A stretch of DNA of 44,506 nucleotides from JAGOGN01 sp036652735 (lineage in GTDB: Bacteria > Bacillota > Clostridia > Lachnospirales > Lachnospiraceae): positions 1-44,506 of the forward strand of contig JAVVVI010000016.1 in the NCBI GenBank assembly GCA_036652735.1, read 5' to 3'. A program made the position numbers and the translations under genes. The notes beneath the pieces were generated by a model. That model did no database searches. It saw only the letters and a list, made by a program, of their open reading frames with translations, and was not told the origin of the DNA. Below are positions 8,096 through 16,475 of this stretch, piece by piece (position 1 is the stretch's first letter; each line of letters starts with the position of its first letter).

Positions 8096-10678
8096 ATGAA
8101 TATTCAGAAGTTTACACAAAAATCGGTAGAAGCAGTGAATGCCTGTGAAAAATTGGCTTACGAATATGGAAATCAGGAAATCGAAGAAGAGCATTTACTG
8201 GTGGCCCTGGTTAATCAGGAGGATGGCTTAATTCTCAGGTTAATTGAAAAAATGGAAATTAATAAGGAGCACTTTATAAACAATGCCCTGACACATTTGG
8301 AGAAGCGGGTTAAAGTCAGTGGAGGACAGATCTATGTTGGTCAGAATTTGAATCAGGTACTGATTCATGCGGAAGATGAAGCTAGGCAAATGGGAGACGA
8401 ATATGTATCGGTTGAACATTTATTTTTGGCCCTTATGAAGTATCCAAATCAGGCGATGAAAGAGATTTTCAAGGAATATGGAATTAACAGGGAACGATTC
8501 TTAAAGGTACTTTCCACAGTTCGGGGGAATCAAAAAGTAACCAGTGATAATCCGGAGGGCACATATGATACCTTGAATAAATATGGTTTTGATATGGTAG
8601 AGCGAGCAAAGAGTCAGGAACCGGATCCGATTATAGGAAGAGACAATGAGATTCGCAATGTAATTCGAATTTTATCCAGAAAGACAAAAAACAATCCGGT
8701 GCTGATTGGGGAACCCGGAGTAGGTAAGACCGCAGTTGTGGAAGGGCTTGCTCAGCGAATTGTCAGTGGAGACGTTCCCGAGGGGCTGAAGAATAAAAAG
8801 TTATTTTCCCTGGATATGGGAGCACTCTTGGCAGGTGCAAAATATCGTGGTGAATTTGAGGAACGTTTAAAGGCTGTATTGGACGAAGTTCGAAAAAGTG
8901 ACGGACAGATTATCCTATTTATAGATGAATTGCACACCATTGTTGGAGCAGGAAAGACAGAAGGTTCTATGGATGCAGGTAATATGCTGAAACCAATGCT
9001 TGCACGAGGAGAATTACATTGTATTGGAGCAACTACACTGGATGAATATCGAGAGTATGTGGAAAAAGATGCAGCATTGGAACGGCGGTTTCAGCCGGTA
9101 AAAGTAGAGGAACCCAGCGTGGAAGAGACCATTTCTATTTTAAGAGGACTGAAAGAACGGTATGAGGTATTCCATGGAGTAAAAATTGCAGACAGCGCAT
9201 TAGTGAGTGCAGCAGTGTTATCCCATCGTTACATCTCAGATCGCTTTATGCCGGATAAGGCAATTGATTTAGTAGATGAGGCATGTGCTTTAATTAAGAC
9301 AGAACTGGATTCCATGCCGACGGAGATTGATGAGCTGCGGAGAAAAGTAATGCAGATGGAGATCGAAGAGGCAGCGTTAAAGAAAGAAACGGATCGTTTG
9401 AGCAAGGAGCGGTTGGATATTTTGCAAAAAGAACTTGCAGATACGCGTAATGAATATCAGGCAGGCAGGGCAAAATGGGATAATGAAAAACACAGCGTTG
9501 AAAAAGTTCAGAAGTTAAGAAGCGATTTAGAGAGCGTGAATAAAGAAATTCAGCTGGCAGAACAGAATTATGATTTGGAGAAGGCAGCGGAATTAAAATA
9601 TGGAAAACGCCCGCAGCTGGAAGAGGAACTGGAGCTGGAAGAGGATAAAGTAAAGAAGGAAGAACTAGGACTGGTACACGAAAATGTAGGAGAGGATGAT
9701 ATTGCTAAAATTGTATCCAGATGGACAGGAATTCCAATTGTTAAGCTTACAGAAACGGAACGAAGCAAGACCCTTCACCTAGATGATGAACTTCATAAAC
9801 GTGTGATTGGACAGGACGAAGCAGTAATCAAGGTAACAGAAGCGATTATTCGATCCAAAGCAGGAATTAAAGATATAACAAAGCCCATAGGTTCCTTCTT
9901 GTTTTTAGGACCAACAGGAGTGGGTAAAACAGAATTGGCGAAAACGCTGGCAGAGTGTCTGTTTGATGATGAAACGAATATGGTGCGCATTGACATGAGT
10001 GAATATATGGAAAAATATTCGGTATCAAGACTGATTGGAGCACCTCCCGGATATGTTGGCTATGAGGAGGGCGGACAGCTTACGGAGGCAGTACGCAGAA
10101 AGCCATATTCCGTTGTTTTATTTGATGAGATTGAAAAAGCACATCCGGATGTATTTAATGTACTGCTGCAAGTATTGGATGATGGGCGAATTACAGATTC
10201 CAAAGGAAGAACGGTTGATTTTAAGAATACAATCTTAATTTTGACCTCAAACCTTGGCTCGGAGCACCTGTTAAACGGGATTGGACCGGAAGGTGAAATA
10301 CTGGAAGCATGTGAGAAAGAGGTAATGAATCTGTTGCAGCGCAGCTTCCGTCCGGAATTTTTAAATAGGCTGGATGAGATTATCTTATTCAAACCCCTTA
10401 CGAAACAAAATATTACAGGAATTATTCGTTTGTTACTTGAGGAACTCAATGGACGGTTGGAAGACCGTCAGATTACTGTAACGCTTAGCGACAATGCCTC
10501 TCATTTTATAGTGGAGAATGGCTATGATCCGGTGTATGGGGCCCGTCCCATGAAACGATTCTTACAAAAGACGGTGGAGACAGCAGCAGCAAAATTGATT
10601 TTACAAGGAGAGGTATCGGAGGGGGATACAATCCTAATTGAGGAGGAAGATGGAAAAATAGTTGCAAAGGTGAAATAG
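8096..10678 (+). CDS. clpB: ATP-dependent disaggregase chaperone ClpB
   Basis: An 860-residue Hsp100 chaperone that extracts polypeptides from aggregates together with DnaK. Order of domains: two Clp-N repeats (about 1-145), the first AAA+ module with Walker A GEPGVGKT at 205-212 and Walker B ILFIDELHTI, the ClpB-type coiled-coil middle domain (about 405-525, rich in E, K and L), and the second AAA+ module with Walker A GPTGVGKT at 605-612 and the pore loop GAPPGYVGYEEGG, ending in a D2 small domain. Full length for the family. The long middle domain separates it from ClpC and ClpA. RBS is GGTGGGAGG just before ATG. The deacetylase gene follows after 49 nt without a terminator. Confidence 0.96.
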   Translation: MNIQKFTQKSVEAVNACEKLAYEYGNQEIEEEHLLVALVNQEDGLILRLIEKMEINKEHFINNALTHLEKRVKVSGGQIYVGQNLNQVLIHAEDEARQMGDEYVSVEHLFLALMKYPNQAMKEIFKEYGINRERFLKVLSTVRGNQKVTSDNPEGTYDTLNKYGFDMVERAKSQEPDPIIGRDNEIRNVIRILSRKTKNNPVLIGEPGVGKTAVVEGLAQRIVSGDVPEGLKNKKLFSLDMGALLAGAKYRGEFEERLKAVLDEVRKSDGQIILFIDELHTIVGAGKTEGSMDAGNMLKPMLARGELHCIGATTLDEYREYVEKDAALERRFQPVKVEEPSVEETISILRGLKERYEVFHGVKIADSALVSAAVLSHRYISDRFMPDKAIDLVDEACALIKTELDSMPTEIDELRRKVMQMEIEEAALKKETDRLSKERLDILQKELADTRNEYQAGRAKWDNEKHSVEKVQKLRSDLESVNKEIQLAEQNYDLEKAAELKYGKRPQLEEELELEEDKVKKEELGLVHENVGEDDIAKIVSRWTGIPIVKLTETERSKTLHLDDELHKRVIGQDEAVIKVTEAIIRSKAGIKDITKPIGSFLFLGPTGVGKTELAKTLAECLFDDETNMVRIDMSEYMEKYSVSRLIGAPPGYVGYEEGGQLTEAVRRKPYSVVLFDEIEKAHPDVFNVLLQVLDDGRITDSKGRTVDFKNTILILTSNLGSEHLLNGIGPEGEILEACEKEVMNLLQRSFRPEFLNRLDEIILFKPLTKQNITGIIRLLLEELNGRLEDRQITVTLSDNASHFIVENGYDPVYGARPMKRFLQKTVETAAAKLILQGEVSEGDTILIEEEDGKIVAKVK

Positions 10679-10727
10679 GACACAATTTCCAGCATATGAT
10701 TGAAAGAAGGAATCCCCGGGGGGAAGT

Positions 10728-11417
10728 ATGAAAAAACTAAGATTGTGTCTGGTAGCGGCGGATCTATTATTAGGAATACTCATTTTGGGAAGACTATCTA
10801 TGACACTGGAGAGCCGGCAAACCATGGCAGTACCCGTATGCCAAATGGCGGATTTAAAAATAAAAAAAGTTGCACTTTCATTCGATGATGGGCCACACCC
10901 AAAGTATACCAAGGAGTTACTGGACGGGCTGGCGAAAAGGAATGTAAAGGCAACTTTTTTTGTAATTGGGGAAAGGGCAGAGAATTATCCGGAATTAGTG
11001 GAGCGAATGCATGAGGAGGGACATTTAATTGGTAATCATACCTACAATCATGTACAATTAACCACCATTTCCATGTCAGAGGGGGAAGAGCAGATTCACC
11101 ATAGTAATCAGGTTATTGAAGAAATTACAGGTGAAGAGCCGGAGTATCTTCGACCTCCGTATGGAGACTGCTGTGAGGAATTAGAGGAACGGCTGCCAAT
11201 GTTTGTTGCACTTTGGGATATTGATACCTTGGATTGGACAGGAAGAAGTGTAAATGGAATTTGTCAGGAAGTATTTGAACATGTGAAAGACGGTGATATT
11301 ATTCTAATGCACGATGGATATCCAAACAGTGTGACGGCAGCCTTAAAAATTGTAGATACCCTTAGCAGGAAAGGGTATCGTTTTGTTACACTGGAAGAAT
11401 TATTTATAGAGGAATAA
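10728..11417 (+). CDS. Membrane-anchored polysaccharide deacetylase (NodB domain)
   Basis: A 229-residue carbohydrate esterase family 4 protein, probably acting outside the membrane on peptidoglycan or another N-acetylated glycan. An N-terminal hydrophobic segment (about 5-25, no clear signal-peptidase site) should anchor it. All five NodB motifs are present: SFDDGP with D53 and D54, HLIGNHTYNH with metal-binding H104 and H108, RPPYGD, LWDIDTLDWTG, and ILMHDG. The set of motifs suggests an active metal-dependent deacetylase. The ATG follows GGGGGGAAGT. It is the second gene after clpB and precedes the pyruvate kinase-like gene by 52 nt; that gene seems to have its own promoter. Confidence 0.9.
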   Translation: MKKLRLCLVAADLLLGILILGRLSMTLESRQTMAVPVCQMADLKIKKVALSFDDGPHPKYTKELLDGLAKRNVKATFFVIGERAENYPELVERMHEEGHLIGNHTYNHVQLTTISMSEGEEQIHHSNQVIEEITGEEPEYLRPPYGDCCEELEERLPMFVALWDIDTLDWTGRSVNGICQEVFEHVKDGDIILMHDGYPNSVTAALKIVDTLSRKGYRFVTLEELFIEE

Positions 11418-11423
11418 AGGCAG

Positions 11424-11452
11424 TTTACACAAGGAGCACTTCATGATAGGAT
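11424..11452 (+). promoter_or_regulatory. Promoter for the pyruvate kinase-like gene
   Basis: TTTACA (11424-11429), 17-nt spacer, TAGGAT (11447-11452), 17 nt before ATG 11470. The fit is good for the -35 box and fair for the -10 box; the short leader still includes GGAGGTG. Confidence 0.45.
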
Positions 11453-11469
11453 AGTGTGGAGGTGAAAAC

Positions 11470-12426
11470 ATGAAATATTATGGAACGTTGGGACCGGCTT
11501 GTGAAAAGAAAGAGATTCTGATTCAGATGATCCAAAATGGAATGAGTGGAGTACGTCTGAATTTGTCACATTCAAATTTAAGAGAATGTGAAAAGTGGAT
11601 AGAACAATTGCGGCTTGCTGAGCATGATACAGGAAAGAAACAGGAACGAATCATTGACCTGAATGGACCGGAGTTACGAGTGGAAGGAAGGCAAACCCCA
11701 TTGCAGCTTACGCAGGGAGAGGTAATTTCTTTTGCCAGGATTGCTATCCCTGAGAACTGTAAAAGATATCTAACCCAGGGACAGATCATTCTGCTGGATG
11801 ATGGTAAGATTCAGGTGGAAGTCTTAGAAGATAAAGAAAGCGGAAAAGTTCTGCGTGGAGGATTACTTAATCCCAGGAAAAGCATTGCATTTATAGGGCA
11901 TGAGACGGAAGCACCAACCCTTACTTTGGCTGATTATAAGAATATTAAGAATATCAATAAATATGGGGTGACAGCGGTGATGCTTCCCTTTGTAAGAGGA
12001 AAGGAAGATTTGCAAAACCTGAAATCCGCCCTTATCGAGGCTGGCGCAGAAGCGGTTTCGATATTTGCAAAAATAGAAAACAGAACAGGAGTTATGGCAT
12101 TAGAGGAATTGTTTCCGTATTGTGATGAAATTGTAATTGCCCGAGGGGATTTGGGCAATAGCTGTAATCTTTGGGAATTACCACGGATTCAGGAAGACAT
12201 TGCAAATCGATGTAAAAAGTGGGGAAAACCATTTATGGTGGTGACTCAGATGCTTGCCAGTATGGAACACAGCAAAGTGCCAACCAGGGCGGAAGTAACG
12301 GATATTTTTCATGCAGCCAGACAAGGAGCGGCTTCCCTTATGCTTACAGGGGAGACGGCAGCAGGGGAATATCCGGTAGAAGCAATGGAGTATCTGGTTC
12401 GAACAGCGGAAGAAGCACAAAAATAA
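11470..12426 (+). CDS. Single-lobe pyruvate kinase homologue (C-terminal domain missing)
   Basis: A 318-residue protein matching only the A and B domains of pyruvate kinase, which normally has 470-590 residues. Conserved catalytic pieces are visible: YGTLGPAC at the start, GVRLNLSH with R29, N31 and S33, AKIENRTGV with K201 and E203, ARGDLG with D227, VTQMLASM, PTRAEVTDI, and LTGETAAGEYPVEA just before the stop. Family knowledge assigns phosphoenolpyruvate, metal and nucleotide binding to these residues, so activity is plausible. The C domain, which carries effector-binding and tetramer contacts, is absent, and the frame ends cleanly with TAA, with no remnant downstream before rarA. GGAGGTG precedes the ATG. 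It could be a PEP-binding enzyme with another reaction; true pyruvate kinase activity is uncertain. Confidence 0.85.
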   Translation: MKYYGTLGPACEKKEILIQMIQNGMSGVRLNLSHSNLRECEKWIEQLRLAEHDTGKKQERIIDLNGPELRVEGRQTPLQLTQGEVISFARIAIPENCKRYLTQGQIILLDDGKIQVEVLEDKESGKVLRGGLLNPRKSIAFIGHETEAPTLTLADYKNIKNINKYGVTAVMLPFVRGKEDLQNLKSALIEAGAEAVSIFAKIENRTGVMALEELFPYCDEIVIARGDLGNSCNLWELPRIQEDIANRCKKWGKPFMVVTQMLASMEHSKVPTRAEVTDIFHAARQGAASLMLTGETAAGEYPVEAMEYLVRTAEEAQK

Positions 12427-12470
12427 CCTACCGTCAATATTAGGCTTGAAATCGGTGGCTGTTTGCGTTA

Positions 12471-12479
12471 TGGTATAAG
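12471..12479 (+). promoter_or_regulatory. Possible extended -10 promoter for rarA
   Basis: TGGTATAAG has the TGN extension and a TATAAG -10 box, 21 nt before the rarA start. A TTGAAA at 12446-12451 is too far (22 nt) to be a normal -35. Weak support. Confidence 0.3.
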
Positions 12480-12500
12480 AAGGAAAAAGGAGGAGAATAC

Positions 12501-13832
12501 ATGGATTTATTTGATTATATGAGGAACCAGAACATGGAAAAGGAATCTCCTTTGGCTTCCAGACTGCGTCCAACAACCCTTGAAGAAATCGTGGGGCAGC
12601 AACAGATTGTTGGTAGAGATAAGTTGCTGTATCGTGCAATTAAAGCAGATAAAATCAGCTCGATTATTTTTTATGGTCCTCCGGGAACAGGTAAGACAAC
12701 CCTTGCAAAAGTGATTGCCAGCACAACAAGTGGAGAATTTGTTCAAATTAATGCAACTGCTGCTGGGAAAAAAGACATGGAAGAAGTTGTAGTACAAGCA
12801 AAGAATAATCAGGGAATGTATGGGAAAAAGACGATTTTATTTGTAGATGAAATCCACCGGTTTAATAAAGGACAGCAGGATTATCTTCTTCCTTTTGTAG
12901 AAGATGGGACGCTTATTTTAATTGGTGCAACAACAGAAAATCCGTATTTTGAAGTGAATAGTGCGTTACTGTCCAGATCCATAATCTTTGAATTAAAGCC
13001 CCTGGCAAAAGAAGATATTCAGACCTTACTTCTTCGTGCTGTGACAGATGAAGAGAAGGGAATGGGAGCATATAAGGCAAAGATCGGTGGGGAGGCATTG
13101 GAGTTTCTCAGTGATATGGCAAATGGGGATGCAAGAGCGGCTTTGAATGCAATTGAGATTGGGATTCTAACAACACCCCGTGATGCAGATGGATGGATCT
13201 ATATTACAGAAGAAGTAGCATCAGAATGTATCCAAAAACGAACACTTCAGTATGACAAAACCGGCGACAATCATTATGATACCATCTCAGCCTTTATTAA
13301 AAGCATGAGAGGATCGGATCCGGACGCAGCGGTATACTATTTGGCAAGAATGTTGTATGCAGGAGAGGATATTAAATTTATTGCCAGAAGAATTATGATT
13401 TGTGCTTCCGAAGATGTTGGAAATGCAGATCCAAATGCACTGGTAGTTGCAGTGAGTGCAGCACAGGCGGTGGAACGGATTGGTTTGCCTGAGGCAAAAA
13501 TTATTTTATCCCAGGCGGTAACCTATGTTGCTTCGGCACCAAAGAGCAATGCCTCTTACCTGGCAATCCAAAAAGCAACAGCAATGGTGAAGGATACAGT
13601 TACGGCACCAATTCCGGCACATTTAATGGATAGTCATTATAAAGGGGCCGGGAAATTAGGCCACGGGCTTCATTATCAATATGCACATGATTTTCCAAAT
13701 CATTATGTGGAACAACAGTATTTACCCGATGGACTGACACAGGAACAGTTTTATCAGCCAACAGAGATGGGATATGAACAGAAAATCAAGGAACATTTAG
13801 TAGAACAAAGGGAAAAATGGGAGGATAAGTAA
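12501..13832 (+). CDS. rarA: Replication-associated recombination protein A (RarA/MgsA)
   Basis: A 443-residue AAA+ ATPase related to clamp loaders that acts at stalled forks. Visible features: an N-terminal LASRLRPTTLEEIVGQQ box, Walker A GPPGTGKTT at 59-67, Walker B ILFVDEIHRFNKGQQD, sensor 1 IGATTENPYF, arginine finger ALLSRS, and the family-specific C-terminal region (RGSDPDAAVYYLARMLYAG, then the MDSHYKGA/HGLHYQYAHDFP segment). Full length. AAGGAGGAG precedes the ATG. It heads a compact group: the aminotransferase gene starts 3 nt after its stop, and the AEC transporter 1 nt after that. Confidence 0.95.
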   Translation: MDLFDYMRNQNMEKESPLASRLRPTTLEEIVGQQQIVGRDKLLYRAIKADKISSIIFYGPPGTGKTTLAKVIASTTSGEFVQINATAAGKKDMEEVVVQAKNNQGMYGKKTILFVDEIHRFNKGQQDYLLPFVEDGTLILIGATTENPYFEVNSALLSRSIIFELKPLAKEDIQTLLLRAVTDEEKGMGAYKAKIGGEALEFLSDMANGDARAALNAIEIGILTTPRDADGWIYITEEVASECIQKRTLQYDKTGDNHYDTISAFIKSMRGSDPDAAVYYLARMLYAGEDIKFIARRIMICASEDVGNADPNALVVAVSAAQAVERIGLPEAKIILSQAVTYVASAPKSNASYLAIQKATAMVKDTVTAPIPAHLMDSHYKGAGKLGHGLHYQYAHDFPNHYVEQQYLPDGLTQEQFYQPTEMGYEQKIKEHLVEQREKWEDK

Positions 13833-13835
13833 AGG

Positions 13836-15119
13836 ATGAAATCATTTCAGAAAATGACAAAGGAAGAATTGCAAAACGAGAAGGTACAGCTTACAGCAGA
13901 ATATGAAAATTACAAGAAAAAAGGACTAAAGCTGGATATGTCAAGAGGAAAACCATCACCGGCACAGCTGGATTTATCAATGGATATGCTGGATGTGCTG
14001 GATTCAAAGTCTGAATTAAAGGCAGAAGATGGTGCAGATGTACGCAACTATGGAATCTTAGATGGAATACCGGAAGCAAAAAAATTAATGGCGGAGGTTA
14101 TGGGAGTGACACCGGAGATGGTGATCATATTTGGAAATGCCTCTCTGTGTATTATGTATGATACTATTTGCAGAGCTTATACGCATGGTATCTTAGGCAG
14201 TACACCATGGTGCCGTCAGGAAAAAATTAAATTTTTATGTCCGGTACCTGGATATGACAGACACTTTAAGATTACGGAGCAGTTTGGATTTGAGATGATT
14301 AATATTCCAATGACAGAGAATGGACCGGATATGGACGTGGTGGAAGAGTATATAAATAAAGATCCACAGGTAAAAGGAATTTGGTGTGTACCAAAATATT
14401 CCAATCCCCAGGGTATTTCTTACTCAGATGAAACAGTAAAACGATTTGCACGGTTGAAACCGGCAGCAGAAGATTTTCGTATTTTTTGGGATAATGCTTA
14501 TGTGGTACATCACCTCTATGAAGACCATAGGGATGAACTGTTAAATATTTTTGAAGAATGTAAAAAAACGGGAAATGAAAATCTGGTATATGAGTTCTGT
14601 TCAACCTCCAAGATTACATTCCCGGGTTCAGGTATTTCCGCATTTGCAGCGTCCCAGGAGAATATTGCAGCAACAAAAAAATTAATGGGTGCACAAACCA
14701 TTAGTCACGATAAAATTAATCAGTTGCGTCATGTTCGTTATTTTAAAGATGCAGCAGGAATAGAAGCACATATGAAAAAACATGCCAATCTGTTACGACC
14801 GAAATTTGATATGCTTTTAGAGTTATTTCAAGAGAAACTAGAGGGCGCAGGTGCCGGAAGCTGGTATCGTCCAAATGGTGGATACTTTATTACATATGAG
14901 GCCAATGAAGGCTGTGCAAAGAGGATTGTATCTATGGCAAAAGAAGCAGGAATGGCAATGACCGGCGCAGGGGCTCCGTTCCCATATGGCAAGGATCCAA
15001 AAGATTCCGTGATTCGAATTGCACCATCCTTCCCAACATTGGAAGAGCTGCGTACAGCTGGAGAATTGTTTGTGGTCTGTGTAAAACTGGCAAGTGTCGA
15101 ACAATTACTGGAAGCTTAA
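13836..15119 (+). CDS. Aspartate-type aminotransferase (class I, PF12897-like)
   Basis: A 427-residue PLP aminotransferase of the fold-type I group seen in Clostridia and Actinobacteria as a separate aspartate aminotransferase branch. The opening GLKLDMSRGKPSPAQLDLS and the length fit that family. Expected PLP contacts: NAS in FGNASLCIMY, FWDNAY, and the Schiff-base lysine K259 in CSTSKITFPGSG. It probably interconverts aspartate or alanine and their keto acids with 2-oxoglutarate; the exact substrate is not readable. RBS GGGAGG overlaps the end of rarA. The following gene is a predicted AEC permease, so the pair may move or use an organic acid. Confidence 0.85.
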   Translation: MKSFQKMTKEELQNEKVQLTAEYENYKKKGLKLDMSRGKPSPAQLDLSMDMLDVLDSKSELKAEDGADVRNYGILDGIPEAKKLMAEVMGVTPEMVIIFGNASLCIMYDTICRAYTHGILGSTPWCRQEKIKFLCPVPGYDRHFKITEQFGFEMINIPMTENGPDMDVVEEYINKDPQVKGIWCVPKYSNPQGISYSDETVKRFARLKPAAEDFRIFWDNAYVVHHLYEDHRDELLNIFEECKKTGNENLVYEFCSTSKITFPGSGISAFAASQENIAATKKLMGAQTISHDKINQLRHVRYFKDAAGIEAHMKKHANLLRPKFDMLLELFQEKLEGAGAGSWYRPNGGYFITYEANEGCAKRIVSMAKEAGMAMTGAGAPFPYGKDPKDSVIRIAPSFPTLEELRTAGELFVVCVKLASVEQLLEA

Positions 15120-15120
15120 G

Positions 15121-16035
15121 ATGACAATTATAATTACAATGGTAAAACTCCTGGCCACAATGGCTGTGGGGTTTTATCTGGGTAAAAAAAAGTATCTTGG
15201 AGGACAGACAAATAAAAATTTATCCTCAATGATTGTTACCATTACAAGTCCGGCTTTAATACTGAGTTCTGTTACATCTGTAAAACATGGAGATACAAAA
15301 TTAGTAGTGACCTTATTGATTATGGGGACGGTGATTTATGCCTGCCTTCCTTTTTTAGGATTTCTAATTGCAAAAGCACTACATGTTGAAAAGGGATTAC
15401 TGGGAATGTATACGTTGATGGTGTTATTCTGTAATAATTCTTTTATGGGATTTCCTGTGACACAGGCGTTATTTGGGGATGATGCCATTTTCTATACAGC
15501 GATTCTTCATATGCCCTTTAATCTTTTGTTTTTCACCCTTGGACTGTATTTAATTTCCAAAGATGCAGGCAGGAGCCGCACTGTAAATAAGAGAGAATTA
15601 TTAAATAATGGAGTGATTGCTGCGGTGCTGGCACTCCTAATATATTTTTGCAATATTTCCCTGCCACAGGTTTTAACAGAGACCTTAGGTTTTATAGGAA
15701 CGATTACAATGCCATTGTCTATGCTAATTATTGGAGCATCCATGTCCGCCTATACCTGGAAAGAGGTGTTTTCGGAAAAGAAATTATATATAATGGCAGC
15801 GATTCGCCTTGGGGTGATTCCGGTTCTGGTATATGGAGTGGCACACCTGTTTACCAATAATACCATGGTCATTAATGTAGCCACCATTACATTTGGAATG
15901 CCAATTGCAGCACTGGTGGCAATGGGAAGTGCAGAATATGAAAAGCAGGGGGAAATTGGAGCAATCAGTGTAGCTTTGACAACGATTCTGTCAATGATCA
16001 CGATTCCGGTTATGGCTGTCATTCTTGGAATTTAG
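15121..16035 (+). CDS. AEC family (auxin efflux carrier-like) transporter
   Basis: A 304-residue membrane protein with about ten hydrophobic segments arranged as two halves, fitting the Mem_trans/AEC family. Recognisable pieces are FYLGKKKYLGGQTNKNLSSM after helix 1, ITSPALILSSV, NNSFMGFPVTQALFG in the first half, and ITMPLSMLIIGASMSA and FGMPIAALVAMGS in the second. Bacterial members move malate, malonate or other anions; the substrate is unknown. The ATG at 15121 starts one base after the aminotransferase stop codon, implying translational coupling; an in-frame GTG 27 nt upstream would overlap that gene. No terminator is obvious before the ileS promoter 45 nt later. Confidence 0.87.
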   Translation: MTIIITMVKLLATMAVGFYLGKKKYLGGQTNKNLSSMIVTITSPALILSSVTSVKHGDTKLVVTLLIMGTVIYACLPFLGFLIAKALHVEKGLLGMYTLMVLFCNNSFMGFPVTQALFGDDAIFYTAILHMPFNLLFFTLGLYLISKDAGRSRTVNKRELLNNGVIAAVLALLIYFCNISLPQVLTETLGFIGTITMPLSMLIIGASMSAYTWKEVFSEKKLYIMAAIRLGVIPVLVYGVAHLFTNNTMVINVATITFGMPIAALVAMGSAEYEKQGEIGAISVALTTILSMITIPVMAVILGI

Positions 16036-16079
16036 AGTTTCCTCCATTTAAAATCACCGGTGAAGTTTTCAGAATGTTA

Positions 16080-16108
16080 TTGACAACAGCAGAAGAAGGA
16101 ACTATAAT
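16080..16108 (+). promoter_or_regulatory. Consensus promoter for the ileS T-box transcript
   Basis: TTGACA (16080-16085), exactly 17 nt, TATAAT (16103-16108): a perfect sigma-A consensus. Transcription should begin near 16115, just before the T-box stem I. Confidence 0.9.
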
Positions 16109-16114
16109 GCAGAT

Positions 16115-16399
16115 TAGATGAAAAGACATTGACGAAGACAGTACAGTATAGAAGAGCGTTACAGCGAGCCGGGCAGGTGAGAGCCGGTGCCAGTATTCTA
16201 TAATGGAAGATCACTTCTGAGTTGCAGGCTGAACCCTTATAGAGCGTATCTTATTTGAACGTATACGTTGGAGAGGAAAGTAGGAACTGACGGAATTCCT
16301 CCGTTACAGGGAGCACATATGCGGGTAACCAAGTATGCAGTAATCGGTGGTATAATGAAGGCAGATGCCCTCATCCTTTTACGGGTGAGAGCTTTTTTT
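16115..16399 (+). promoter_or_regulatory. T-box riboswitch, tRNA-Ile specific, controlling ileS
   Basis: Fills most of the 440-nt gap before ileS. Stem I features are visible: GAAGACAGTA near 16134, the AGCGAGCC segment, and the distal GGTGAGAGCC around 16177. The specifier is read as ATC (16210-16212) in the context GAAG-ATC-ACTTCTGAG, an isoleucine codon. The antiterminator T-box is GGTGGTATAATGAAG (16346-16360); its TGGT (16348-16351) can pair with the 3' end ACCA of tRNA-Ile. The competing terminator is at 16367-16399. Uncharged tRNA-Ile should stabilise the antiterminator and turn ileS on; this is family knowledge. Confidence 0.9.
16367..16399 (+). terminator. T-box regulatory terminator
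   Basis: GCCCTCATCC (16367-16376) pairs with GGGTGAGAGC (16383-16392) with one mismatch and one G-T pair, followed by seven T (16393-16399). Confidence 0.85.
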
Positions 16400-16400
16400 A

Positions 16401-16457
16401 TTACATAGAAAGTGAGTCCTATGTAATGAAAAGAATCCTGTAAGCAGGTTTCTTTTT
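16401..16457 (+). promoter_or_regulatory. Two further leader hairpins between the T-box and ileS
   Basis: First hairpin: TTACATAG (16401-16408) with CTATGTAA (16419-16426). Second: AGAATCCTG (16432-16440) with CAGGTTTCT (16445-16453), one T-T mismatch, loop TAAG, followed by TTTT (16454-16457). The second has the form of an intrinsic terminator and ends only a few bases before the ileS ribosome binding site, so it could be a second attenuation point or an RNA processing/stability structure. Confidence 0.4.
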
Positions 16458-16475
16458 AAGAGAGGAGAAAATAAA

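Noticed and set aside
9568..9768. Serine-rich minus-strand frame
   Set aside because: Antisense of the Glu/Lys-rich clpB coiled coil; composition artefact.
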